In this document: in pieces, positions 12,701 through 23,993 of the stretch
How the letters are laid out: the number at the start of each line of letters is the position of its first letter
How positions within the stretch are numbered: the first letter of the stretch is position 1
Source of the DNA: Cristatella mucedo
Lineage: Eukaryota; Bryozoa; Phylactolaemata; Cristatellidae
NCBI GenBank assembly: GCA_009760855.2
Contig: WPIO01000001.1
Location: 22,738,001-22,802,000 of the forward strand
Reading direction: 5' to 3'
Length of the DNA: 64,000 bases
The notes under the pieces: model-generated
The model's input: only the letters and a program-made list of their open reading frames with translations
Told to the model about the DNA's origin: nothing
Database searches by the model: none
Made by a program: the position numbers and the translations under genes

Positions 12701-13560
12701 GCATCTCTATCAACTCCTTTTCAAAAGCCAAAAGTCCATCTTAAAGTGACTCAGAAGTTTGAGAGATTAACGCCTAAAGTCTCTGCTAGCATATCTCCGA
12801 AGCATCTGCACGAATCAATGTAGGTTTCCTTTTCCAAAGTGACCTTTCACTAGATAGCCACATCAGCTCCTCAGTCAAGTATGCCTTTTTTCAGCTGCAT
12901 AAAATCGCTAAAATTCGGCTTGTTTAGACAGGGATACATCCGAATACTGCATCCGAATCGGTCCGTGCATTCGTAACATCCCGTCTCGATTTCTCCAACT
13001 CACTGCTTGCGGTCTACCGCCCTGCGCAATTACTTCTGTTTGTGCAAAACTTCACAGATAGGCTCGTCTGTCGTGAGCGTCCCAGTTGCCACGTTACACC
13101 ACTTCTCGCCAACCTGCACTGGCTCCCAATCAAGCAGCGTATCGAATTCAAGGTTTTCCACTCACTTTTAGATCTCTCCATTATCTAGCACCAGCCTACT
13201 TATCGCAACTGATCCCGAACCAGCCAATGTACAGTACAACCTACTTTTCCGACTCAAATCGATTAGGTATGCCTCGAACTAACCTCAATACTTTGTAGAC
13301 CGTGCCTTTAGTTCTTATGCTCTCGAAGCTTGGAACTAACTCCCCGCTGACGTCACGACATCCCCTGAATTTGTGACATTAAAAAGAAGCTAAAAGCGCG
13401 TGCTCCCGAAAGCTTTGGCTGCGTCATTGTGATTTTCCCCATATATCCTTACGCGAGCTGAAACTGTGCAAGTTGCCACTAACCATATTAACCATCTTGA
13501 CATTGTTCATGTTTCCACTAACCATGCGGTCATGCTCACTTCACTCTGTAAAGTAAATAC
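12690..13560 (+). mobile_element. Decayed LINE-A copy
   Basis: Matches LINE-A from the segment before KLVHAFVTS (12840-12980) through 'LLANLHWLPIKQR' (13105-13145) and 'AMPRTNLNTL' to the 3' UTR (13430-13550). Many frameshifts. The element's 3' end appears to resume at 13763-13830 after an AT/CA/GT hairpin. Confidence 0.7.
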
Positions 13561-13622
13561 GACTATATATATACATATATATATATACTATATTATTATA
13601 TTATTATTATTATATATATATG

Positions 13623-13647
13623 CTTATTCTCTTGCTAGACACTTGAC

Positions 13648-13678
<31 letters not shown>

Positions 13679-13703
13679 CACACACACACATATATATATA
13701 TAG

Positions 13704-13757
<54 letters not shown>

Positions 13758-13780
13758 CAAGTGTCTAGCAAGAGAATAAG
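13623..13780. repeat. Perfect 32-bp inverted repeat around AT/CA/GT microsatellite
   Basis: The left arm 13623-13654 is the exact reverse complement of the right arm 13749-13780 (core CTTGCTAGACACTTGACA). The loop holds (TA)n, (CA)n, (TA)n and (GT)n, themselves largely complementary, so about 158 bp can fold into one hairpin. The outer right arm is the LINE-A tail segment 'gtctagcaagagaataag', so the left arm looks like an inverted copy of it. Confidence 0.9.
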
Positions 13781-13834
13781 TTTCCCAAGGGTGCTTTGCA
13801 GATGCAGTAGTAATATTATTTTTAATTGTGACTA

Positions 13835-14590
13835 CATCTTGTGTATTGCAGCGTATAACTACCCGACACGGAAAAAAATGTTGTTGATATTGATGTGCTC
13901 ATTGCGATGAGGGACATCCGGGTCGAATGTAGTTGCTGGTCAAGTCAGGCACCTCGATCTTATGATTCTGACAGATCGTGTGCTCCTTTGTCAATTGATC
14001 TTCATAGCCAGTCGTTCTCTCCGCTAGCACCTGAATGGTTAGATAAAAAAAAAGTGCAAGGAGTTGACGATATTGTGATCCTGTTTTTGCAGCACCTGTG
14101 CAAGCTCGTGCGTGATCAATAGAATGTACTACACGAGAGATAAAATGAAGGTAAATTTCAATGAAAGCTAGTGTTCGACTATGAATGTTGGTTTGATCCT
14201 TTGCTCATGCGTGTTACCGCTCTCTTCCAAGTGCTCTATGACACCAACGGTCGGAATGAGCATGTCGATTAAGTGATGGAGGGCTCGCTAAAATGACAAC
14301 CAACGATTTTCGCCGTTGGATCGCCAGTGGAGCTTACAGGTTCAGGCCACGGCCTGACTCAACGTGCAACTCATTGATCAGATCTTGTACGATCTCTTCT
14401 TTTGGGTGTCGTTGCTCTTTCAATAATCTGCCACCACATTTAAAATGTCACTACGGAATTAGAAGAAGATGGCAATGTCGGGACGCCGTCCGTTCAGGAC
14501 GCAACCAGAGATAGCTGAAGCTTGCTCGCCCAACAATACCCATAGTATGCCAGCTCTAACACTTGCTCGATCAAGGGTTGCTGACCGCTA
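13835..14590. other. Unassigned stretch
   Basis: Frames of 60-75 codons at 13895-14122 and 14293-14514 on + have no features I recognise. No repeat family identified. Confidence 0.3.
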
Positions 14591-14594
14591 GCCC

Positions 14595-14728
14595 TGGTTT
14601 GACACGGGGATAAGATCTTAGCTTTTGACGACTAGTGTCGTCGGCTTGAGCCCTGTAGCACTATGTAAACAGCATAGGTTGAGATTATGTTCTCTTAGGG
14701 TGCTATACAAAATTTGTAAATCCCAATT
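14595..14728 (+). mobile_element. Diverged SINE-2 copy
   Basis: Has the 'gcttgagccctgtagcactatgtaaa' middle and the LINE-like tail 'gagattatgttctcttaggg' plus 'tgctatacaaaatttgt'. The tRNA-like head is much decayed. Confidence 0.6.
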
Positions 14729-16058
14729 CTCTTGCTCAGATAAAACGCCTTAGCTCTGTCCATGAAATAGACAATCGAACGACGGCGATTCATCTAAATG
14801 TCAGTTACGGCAGTGCGCACAGTGTCAGTGCAGATATTTTTTCAAGTGCTTCAGGTCAGCAAGACTTTTCATTATCTGAAAGAAGCTGTTCACAATGAGT
14901 CAGCTGATCATTGCTCGCATCTAACATCTCGTCCGCCAAAAACGTTGCCTTGCTCGTCGTTGAGATGCACATAAACGAGATGCAGATTTTCGTAGATGAT
15001 CATCTGAATGTCTTGGCTGGTCATAGTGGCGTTTTTTCGGCGACTTCTCTAGCGCGATGGTGGCTAGCTCAACTTCCTGCGTGCACACGAACGTGAGGAG
15101 CTCAATGAAGTAGCCGCGGTGGAGTGAACCGACTTATTGTGGCCCCGACAAAGTAGGCCATGGCACATCGCGGACGGATCGTATTGCATCGACTGATCGC
15201 TACAACGGAGCTCAATTTTCAGTGATAGTCTTGGCAGTCCGTTTCTCAACCCGGGAGTTTCCAGTTATGAAGTGAATCTCCTTGTTCATCAGGTCAGTCA
15301 GAGCTCTTGCTCTGCAATTTCTTCGTGCGATGTAACTGTTGTTTGATTAGCGAGAAGTTTGACGAGAATCTGTGCCGCCGACCATCTCCCTGCCGAACCC
15401 GTCCGCTGTAAACGGAGCGGCGAGAGGAATGAAACATGAAGGACGGGAAGCATTCTCTGCGATACAGGAATACTCGAGAAGCTTGTGTGTCTTAAACCAG
15501 GATGGCTGACTTCGGCACGCGACTTCTTCAAATTCTCGCTCGGGTATATGCAGCCATCCGACGTTCGTAGTGGTGGAAGGCGCCGACACTGAAGCAAGTA
15601 CGCAGGGCGGATCTCATCAATAATGTTACGGTGTAAAGTCAAAATGGCTGGTCTCGACCCGAGATCTCGATCAATGTCGAGGGCGCATCGAAGCCCCTAA
15701 ACACTGAAGCTGATTGGCTAAATTCGGTAGAACCCTCTGCTGCGCTGATGACGTACGTCCAGGTTGCTGTTGGCGCAGTACCGGTACGCAGCAGGATCGT
15801 CATCTTCAGTCAAGGATTTCGAGAAGAATGACAGAACCATTTTTTGGCAAGTAACCTCTTCAGTGGTCGCGTTGGTGCTGCTGGCGCTGATAACGACTTG
15901 TTCATGACTGGCAGGGGACGATGTGACGAAAACTGTCAACCCCGCTAAACTACGATAACCACCAGCCCGATTATATTGACGCTTGTTTCTTGCATCGCAT
16001 GCGATAAAGACACCTTACCTGCGTCGGAGGCGGTAGTGTACAATAGCCACTGCTATAA
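14729..16058. other. Unassigned stretch
   Basis: - strand frames at 15642-15298, 15589-15347 and 15939-15718 are 73-114 codons long and overlap in different frames. They could be a frameshifted coding remnant, but I recognise no family. Nothing else identified. Confidence 0.3.
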
Positions 16059-17052
16059 TAACAATAATAACGCATTTGATAGAGCGTCCTCAGAGAACTC
16101 ACACTACATCTGGGCACTTCACATTTGCTGCTAAGGAAGCACGATGGAATGGTTAGTGGTAGTATGCTCTAAAAGCAAAAAGAATAACAAGGTTAGGGGT
16201 GACATGCACAAGGTCAGTATGCAAGTTTCGCAAGTATGGTTAGTGGCAGCATGCTCAGTGTCAGCACGCATAAGCACATATACAGGATGAACTACAGGGA
16301 CCCACTAAATGCTGTCATACACAGGTGCGTTTTTTTAAATGTGGAAAAGTCAGAAGGTGTCGCGAAGCAAGTCAAAAGTGAGTTCCAGGCTTTGGGAGCA
16401 TACGAACAAGAAGTCACGGTCTCCAACAGATTTGAGATTTGTAGGTTTTTTTTTTATTGGTAAACAGATTCGGAAAAGTTGGTGGTACGATGCTTAGCCT
16501 GGTTGGGGAGTCGATCGGATAGGTAGGCTGGAGCTATAGCATGAAAGGACCTGAAAGTGAGGGATAAAGGCTTGAAGTCAATCCTTTGCTTGACTGTGAG
16601 CCAGTGCAGGTCACCGAGAAGTGGTATGATGTGGCAACTGCAACGCTCACGACAGACAAGCCTGGCTGCAAGAATTTTGAATCAGCTGTAAGACCCAGAG
16701 TGCACAAGCCGATAGACCTACAAGCAGTGAGTTACTGAAGTCAAGATGGGATGATAAAAATGCATGAAGCAATTTAGATGTGGTATTCCAGTATAAAAAG
16801 ACCCAAATTTTAGAAATTTTATGTGGCTAAAAGACAGACTTGCCTGTGGAACTAGTGTGGTCTCTAATGAAAGGTCACTTTCAAACATGACACCTATATT
16901 TCGTGCAGATTCAGCAGGAGATATGCTGGTAGAACCAATTTTGCGGGTCAGCCTTTCCAATTTCTGAATTGCACTTGGTTTTCCCGTAACTAGCAAGTTA
17001 GTGTTTATCATTATTCAATTTAAGAAAGTTTGCTGCCATTCATGTGCGGATG

Positions 17053-17298
17053 TAGTTATGCCGAGCTGGTTTTGTACCGCGGCTAAGGTGCTCGCCTCGA
17101 TCAAGGTCTGGCTGAGGTCGTGAACTCGAGCCCTGAGGCATATGTGAAACGCCTGAGTAATAATAATAATAATAATAATAATGCACTTGATAAATTGCCC
17201 TCAGAGAACTTAATCTCTCTCTAGGTGCTATACATTTTCTGCAACGGGAAATGCAATTGAATGGTGAGTAGAGATTAAGTTCTCTTGGGCGCCATACA

Positions 17299-17312
<14 letters not shown>
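17053..17312 (+). mobile_element. SINE-2 inserted in LINE-A, itself interrupted
   Basis: The head 'gccgagctggttttgtaccgcggctaaggtgctcgcc' has an A-box-like pattern and the middle has 'gaactcgagccctgaggcat'. The body is cut at 17157 and resumes at 17269 with the LINE-like tail 'gagattaagttctcttgggc'. The cut holds a LINE-A 3' fragment on -. Confidence 0.85.
17158..17269 (-). mobile_element. Short LINE-A 3' fragment inside SINE-2
   Basis: Only about 110 bp of LINE-A 3' end, with its ATT tail at 17159-17181 (TAA units on +). The flanks share 'tgagta' (about 17152-17157 and 17264-17269), a possible target-site duplication. LINE-A itself has 'ggtgagta' at that point, so microhomology is an alternative. 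Confidence 0.8.

Positions 17313-17341
<29 letters not shown>
17306..17341. repeat. (AT)n microsatellite
   Basis: About 17 AT units at the end of the SINE-2 tail. Confidence 0.9.
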
Positions 17342-17342
<1 letters not shown>

Positions 17343-17469
17343 ATACATGCAGCAAGGGAGCTGAGAGAATTTGACGTGCTGGAGGGCTGGGAGGGATCAA
17401 AACAAAGGTGCAACTGAGTGTCATTCGCATTGGCATGAAAGCCTAGATTGTGCTTGGCAATCACATCGG

Positions 17470-17471
<2 letters not shown>

Positions 17472-17561
<90 letters not shown>
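17472..17561. repeat. (GA)n microsatellite inside LINE-A coding region
   Basis: About 45 GA units replace the short 'aagagggagag' found at the matching place in the copy near 49.34 kb. Flanks on both sides are LINE-A. Confidence 0.95.
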
Positions 17562-17562
<1 letters not shown>

Positions 17563-17988
17563 ATAAATGGTACAAAAATGGGACCAAGCACAGAACCCTG
17601 AGGTTATCCATATCTCAGAGGTTCTTCGGATGATTTTTGTCCGTTCACATCAATACTCCGGAGTCTCTCACTGAGATAGGACTTGAACTATTGCAATGCA
17701 GTGCCAGTGATGCTCAGGCGAGATGAAAGGTGCTCAAAAAAGACTTGGTGATCGATAGTATCAAAAGCTGCCAAAAGATCGAGCTAAACAAGCAGAGATA
17801 CTCTACGTAAGTCTGCATTCTTAAGTAGGTCGTTGTATACCCAAAGCAATGCTGACTCTGTGGAGTGATTAACTCTAAAACCAGACTGAAACTTACTAGC
17901 AAGGTCTAAAGTTACCATATGTTAGTTCAGCTGGTTTACCACGACTCGCTCTAGTGTCTTTGATAGGAACGGATGAACGCTGACTGCG

Positions 17989-18470
<482 letters not shown>

Positions 18471-18592
18471 TAGCGTGTGTACAGGCCGACGCGTAAGCAG
18501 AAAGTATATTGCAGCAGTGCGGTCAAATGACCCGGCTGGCCTTTCGCAAGTAAATCTTGCTAGGTCAGCGGACTGCACTGGGATTCAAAAAA

Positions 18593-18978
18593 ATACCGCA
18601 ATCGACTCTAGTTAAGCTAATATCAACCAGACGTAAGCGTTGCCAAGCTCTAATTTTGCGCTAACATTGTAGCACACATTCAAATTTATCTGTCCACTAA
18701 AGTTCATGTTGTTGCACGCACGCGCACTTATGCAAATGAGCTTTGACGCCAGACGCCGGCATCGCAATCCACCGCAATTGTTTCTAGTTTTCGTCAAATC
18801 CACCACAAATCAGCTGCGCACAGCTCCAAAAAGTTTGGAATATCCAATTACCATACACGTACAATGTACCCAGAAAGTTTCGCGCGATTCCGCTCAGGCG
18901 TTCTGACGAAGTCCACTGAAATAACATTGAAAGTGGCCCAGGCCAATACCGAAATTCACTGCATTCTATCGCGAAACG
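18593..18978 (+). repeat. Left inverted arm of foldback element
   Basis: Starts TACCGCAATCGACTCTAG and ends near 'cactgcattctatcgcgaaacg'. Similarity to the right arm may extend about 18 bp further out ('gcactgggattc'). Confidence 0.85.
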
Positions 18979-21378
18979 AAAGAAATCCTGTTCGAAAAGC
19001 TCCATTTTGATTGCATAAGACCGTACACTCTGTGAAAATTGCACTAAAAATATTTCACTCGCATTGGCACGGCCGTTCTAGTGCAATGCGCTGCAATCTA
19101 CTGCAGTATTCCGGGCCAATACCACAATCTACTTCAATCCACCGAATCCACCATACGAAAAATCGAAATAGAATGCGCCGAGCTCCGGTTTTTATTGCAT
19201 ATTCAAGTTCACCTAGCTGTGTGAACAACCACGTAAAATGACAAAAAAATTATGAATCTTTGCACTGAGGCAATGGGCGACAATCGCCTGAAATGACCTA
19301 TAAAGCTACCACAATCCACACTATTCCACTGAAAATCATCCTCAAATCGCCATCGCGAAGCTCTAATTGACATTGCTTATAATACTAAATTCAGTTCAAA
19401 GTGCATCCACAAAATTTCGCTCTACTGTGTACATGCATTCTCATGCAATGAATTGCAATCGACAGCGACGGCGCGGTCCCATACCGAAATCCACCGAAAT
19501 CCGCTGAAAACCGTTGCAACCCGCCGCACAGCAACCAGAACGCGTATACTAGAAACTCTAATTATGATTGCACGCTGCTCTACTCTTCGGTTACCATGTA
19601 ATAGCATAACTTCAATGTAATTGTCTCGACCATTCTGCAGCAATGCACTGCAATTGACTGCAATTACACGAGCCAGTAGTCATTTCACCGATACCCGCCT
19701 CAAAACGACCAGAATACGTACACTTTAAAGCCCTAATATTGACTTAATGTTGCTCTAATTTTTGGTTATTGTGTAATCGCACAACTTAACCACAATTGCC
19801 TCGACCATTCGGCAGCGATGCACTGTAATTGACTGCAATGGCCCGGGCCAATACGGCAATCCACAGCAATCCGATGCAAAATGCCCTGAAATCGGTTTCG
19901 AAATGCTCCAATTTTGAATGCATGTTACAAGCCACACTGGTAAAGTCAACCACATCATTTTAAGCAATTGTGCTTGCACAATCTCGGGCAATGCATGGCA
20001 ATCTACGGCAGCGGCTCGGCTCGAAGCAGCATTCCACTACAATCCACGGAAAGTCGACCCTAAATTGGTGGCACGACGTGCCAATTATCATTGCATTTCA
20101 CATTTCTTTGTGCTAAAAGTGAAATCATAGGAATTTCAAGCTATTTTGCAAGTTAATTATCAACAATGCATGGCAATCGACAGCAATGGCAGGGACCAAT
20201 ACCGCAATCCATGGCACATCGGTGAGAAATCGGCTCTACCAAGCTCCAATTCTCATTCTACGTAACATCTCATTGCGTGCGCACATACTTTAAACCCTTT
20301 CAACCAGCTCTGACAGTTCAATCTTGGGCAATGCACGGTAATCGACGGCAATGGCCCAGGCAAATACGGTAGTACATTACGATCCATCGTAAATCACTGG
20401 AAAGCGACTGGATCAAGATCAAATATATCTTAACTGTCACAGCGCACTGTGTTTAAAGTGCAATCACATCCTTTCAACCAACCGTGCTCGTACAATCGCG
20501 AGCAATGAATGGCAATAGCCAGCAATGTCCCGGGCCATTACCCCAATTTCCGCCAAATTGAATAGAAATTGCCAGTGCGGAAGCCTCAATTGTCAATACA
20601 TATAACATTTCGCTGCGTAAAAAGTAAACCGTGGCATTTTTAAGATGCTATGCTCGTTAACTGTCAGCAATGCACGGCAATCCACAGCAATGGCCGGGCC
20701 GATACCGAAATCCGTGGAAAATTGACAAGATTGGCTGGAATCAATTGCAACTCTCATTCCACGTAACATGTACCTGTGTGCGCGCATAATTTTCAGTCAT
20801 TGTGTGAGTTCAATCAACGGCAACGCACGGCAATCGACTGCAATGGCCCGGGAAATAAGCCAATCCATAACGGTCAGTAGTTACAAATGAACAGACAGTT
20901 GCTGAGAGAAACTCCAACATTTCTTGCGTATTGCACTGCATTCAATTAAAAGTGCAGCCACATCTTTTTAAACAATTGACAAAGGCACACTCGAAGGCAA
21001 TGCACAGCGATCAATGGCAATGGCCCAGCCTCTACCGCAATCTGTTTTAAAATTTGCTGGAAATCGGCTGTTTGAATTTGTAATTATCCAACCACATAAC
21101 GCTCACTGTGGACGCACATGCTGTCCTTTTTCGCGTTCCACCTTGGGCAATGCATAGCCATCGACGGCAATTGCGCTAGACGATACAGCAAGCTATGATT
21201 GTTTGTTACAATTAAAAACAAAGCTGGTGGGAGAAGATCCAAATTTTTTTCTTGCGTAAAATTGTGTTATATTAAAAATTAAAAGTGCAACCGCATCGTA
21301 TCAACAAATCTTGAACGCACATGAGAGGGCAGTGCTCGGCAATCGCAATTTTCAATCTTCAATTTTCAATTCGAAAGC

Positions 21379-22158
21379 AATTTTCAGCTTCATAACGTTG
21401 CTAAAATTCAGGCTTGTTTAGATAAGGATACCACGTCCAAGTTGGTCCATGCATTCGTGACATCCCGTCTCGACTTCTGCAACTCACTGCTTACTGGCCT
21501 ACCAGCATGTGCGATCAGGCGACTGCAGCTGGTGCAAAACTCGGCAGCTAGACTTGTCTGTCGTGAGCGTCGCAGTTGCCACGTTACTCCACTTCTCGCC
21601 GACCTGTACTGGCTACCAGTCAAGCAAGGGATTGACTTCAACGTTTTTTCGCTCACTTTTAGGTCCCTTCATTCTATGGCTCCAGCCTATCTTTCAGATA
21701 TACTACCCCATCAGGCCAAGCATCGTACCACCCGCTTTTCGGAATCCAACAGTCTAGAAATACCTCGTACAAACCTTAAATCCTTTGGAGACCGTGCATT
21801 TAGTTCGTATGCTCCCACAGCCTGGAACTTCCTCCCAACCTGCGTCAGAACATCCCCTGACCTGACCACATTTAAAAGGAACCTAAAAACACCTATTTAG
21901 GACGGCATTTAGCGGGTACCTGTGATTCGTCATTGATGTGCGTATGCGTGCTGACACTGTGCATGCTGCCACTAACCACATTTGCATGCTGACCCTGTGC
22001 ATGTCACCCCTAACCATATTGTTCATTTTGTTTGTTTTTCAAGCATGATTTTACTTACCATTCAATTGTATTTCACTTTGAAACAAATGTAAAGCGCCTA
22101 GAGAGAGATTAAGTTCTCTGAGGGCGCTTTATCAAGTGAATTATTATTATTATTATTG
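21379..22158 (+). mobile_element. LINE-A inserted in the foldback repeat
   Basis: Begins in the 'FQLHNVAKIRACLDKDTTSK' region and keeps a frame of 152 codons (21442-21900). An early stop after LKTPI results from a short deletion (the HLFRTAFSGSL end is lost). The 3' UTR, stem-loop and ATT tail run to 22158. 'aatcg' flanks both sides (21341-21345 and 22161-22166), which restores the tandem-unit core when the LINE is removed. A short 'caattttcaat' repeat sits at the 5' junction. Confidence 0.88.
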
Positions 22159-22202
22159 TTAATCGACGGCAACGACCCGGAAAAATATGGAAATCTATCC
22201 GT

Positions 22203-22589
22203 TGTGCTGGAATGCAGTGGATTGCGGTATTGGCCTGGGCCACTTCAATGTCATTTCAATGGGCTTAGTGAGACCGCGTGAGCGGAAACGCGCGAAATTT
22301 TCTGGGTACATTGTACGCGTAGGGTAGTTTGATCTTCCAAACTTTTTGGAGCTGTGCGAAGCTGATTTGTGGTGGATTTGATGCGAACTAGAATAAATTG
22401 CAGTGGATTGCAGTACAGGCGTCGGGCGTTGAAGCTCATTTGCACAAGTGCGCGTGCAACGACATGAAATTTGGGTGGACAGATAAATTCGAACTTGTAT
22501 TACAATATCAGCGAAAAGTTAGAGCTCGGCAAGGCTTACGTCTGGTCGATGTTAGGCTAATTAGAGTGGACTGCGGTGGATTACGGTAA
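22203..22589 (-). repeat. Right inverted arm of foldback element
   Basis: Reverse complement of the left arm, ending TTACCGTAATCCACCGCAG when read inward from the right. By eye it looks some 80 percent identical to the left arm, so the element is not recent. Confidence 0.85.
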
Positions 22590-22609
22590 TTCGTCGAACC
22601 CACAGCGCC

Positions 22610-23946
22610 TAATTAGCCGATGCGCCAGCTCGTCGGTCGGGCGGAGTGGTGTGAATCCGGTCGAGGGTGGAACCACGTTGCGAAGAGGCCACGCCCACAG
22701 TATCGCCCGTAATATAGCTAGTGGTGGTGTGTCGTGATGCCGTCGTTACGAAACATCAACTACGTGCTCTCAACGACGTCCCACACCATTAATAGTCACG
22801 GATGGTTTCTTTTTCTGTGCTATCCCCGGCGGTGTTATCAAGGTGACGTTTGTTGGTACCGGACTAGGGCGGCTACCGTTCCCCTGCTCCCTCTTGACTC
22901 AGCCACTGGAAACATTACCCATAGCTCAGAGCCACGATGCTGATTTAAGCCGTGCACTTTCGATGCTTTATCTTCAGACAGCATCCGAAAATGGCATAGC
23001 CCCCACAGCAGCGCGTGAGGTACGACTGCGGCTTGAAGCCACGCCCCGCGGGGGATGCAAACCATAACTCACTCTCAACTAACGAGGTACACAAACTATC
23101 TTCCACCACCTGTCATATTTGATATCTACAAGCTTCCAGAGCCATCTTTCAAGCTGCTAGACATTTCTAGTACTTCCATACCATTAGTTTTTATCTATCC
23201 GCGATACTCCGGGCCAAAAGCGGTGCTAACGGGTTTGTCACGCCCACTTATAAACAGCAACAACCGATACAGCATAATAATGAGCACAGAAAATAATAAG
23301 ATTTTATTTCATATATATATATATCTAGATATTTCTTTTATTTTTGGATATGCCGCAACTAGGACTGCTTGATTGAGCGAATTAGCTTCTAGTGCGGGCA
23401 GTATGGCCACCAGGTAGAGCTGTGTCTGCCTAGCTCCCAATGGGAAGATACCTAGCCAGTATGTCTATAATCCAAACATCAGCAACAACTCTGTAATTCA
23501 TAATATTTTATAAAAATTAGAGAATTCATAACTTGTGGTTGATTATGGGCTTTGTATACACAAACACCTTGTCTGGGCCTCGGTTTTGGGATTTTGGACG
23601 GTTTTGGGCGGCGAACCCATGACACCGTCGGTTGTAGCACATGTACGCACTGTCTGCCCAAGTAGCGGATGAGATATAAAATTTGTTAGCAAGAAATTAT
23701 GTTTTTTATTTTTGAAGATATTTGGGCATGAGTGCACTTTACAATTGCGCGATCGAGTTTCTTCCGAATGGGCGGTTTGGAGGGCGTGGCAGTCTAACAC
23801 CACACGCGTTTACGAAGTTCAAGGGCACCCGGCAGTCGGCGGCTGCCTCGCATCTTCTGGTAATCATATTTTTGCCCTTTTTATTTGCAAGAGTTCCTGC
23901 TGACTGAGAAGATTTGTTTCTGGTCATCAGGCCTTTTAAGCTCAAG
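22610..23946. other. Region upstream of ARMT1 exon 1
   Basis: No repeat family recognised. The part 22620-23070 is GC-richer and has overlapping 70-75 codon frames on both strands, none recognised. It may hold the ARMT1 promoter and 5' UTR, but I see no clear TATA box or defined start. An AT run lies at 23313-23325. Confidence 0.35.
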
Positions 23947-23993
23947 ATGAGTGAAGTCATCGTCCCACCGCCGCTATCCGGAGCTTATGAAGG
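23947..23993 (+). CDS. ARMT1: ARMT1 exon 1
   Basis: Encodes MSEVIVPPPLSGAYEG up to the split Gly16. The donor is GG|GTAAGA, leaving two bases of the codon. PPLSG-YEG is the usual ARMT1 start. Confidence 0.85.

Larger units (their letters stand above)
16060..17988 (-). mobile_element. LINE-A copy on -, interrupted by nested insertions
   Basis: The 3' tail is at 16060-16080 (on + as 'aataacaataataacgcatttgataga'), followed by 3' UTR and C-terminal coding sequence. The element runs to 17050 (start of the MAANFLK segment), breaks, then resumes at 17341 with the ACID / FDPSQPSSTSNSLSSLA segment and continues to the reverse transcriptase core and its upstream part near 17980. The YVDD position is degraded (HANANDTQLHL). 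The gap is filled by SINE-2, a LINE fragment and an AT run. A (GA)n array at 17472-17561 expanded inside the coding part. Confidence 0.85.
18593..22589. repeat. Foldback element: long inverted arms around tandem units
   Basis: The outer arms 18593-18978 and 22203-22589 are inverted copies of about 386 bp. Shared landmarks are CAGACGTAAGC, 'aatttatctgtccac', 'gcaaatgagctt', 'aatcaaatccaccacaaatcagct'-type sequence, 'gctccaaaaagtttgga', 'acaatgtacccagaaa' and 'gtggcccaggccaatacc'. Between them lie roughly 14 degenerate tandem units of 150-190 bp. Each unit centres on a 'ggcaatcgacggcaatggcc'-type core with CCGGGCC and CAATACCGCAATCCA motifs (near 19100, 19450, 19640, 19830, 20000, 20170, 20340, 20510, 20680, 20830, 21010, 21160 and 21340). 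No transposase is visible. A LINE-A sits at 21379-22158. Confidence 0.85.

Noticed and set aside
15298-15939. - strand frames as a gene or retroelement
   Set aside because: Overlapping alternatives in several frames and no family motif seen.
18593-22589. CRISPR-like array
   Set aside because: Units are long (150-190 bp), degenerate and without spacer/repeat regularity, in an animal genome.
22843-23067. 74-codon + frame upstream of ARMT1, and its slight likeness to 44885-44915 ('aaggtgac..tt.gg.ac.gg')
   Set aside because: The shared stretch is only about 25 bases and imperfect; not enough to infer homology.
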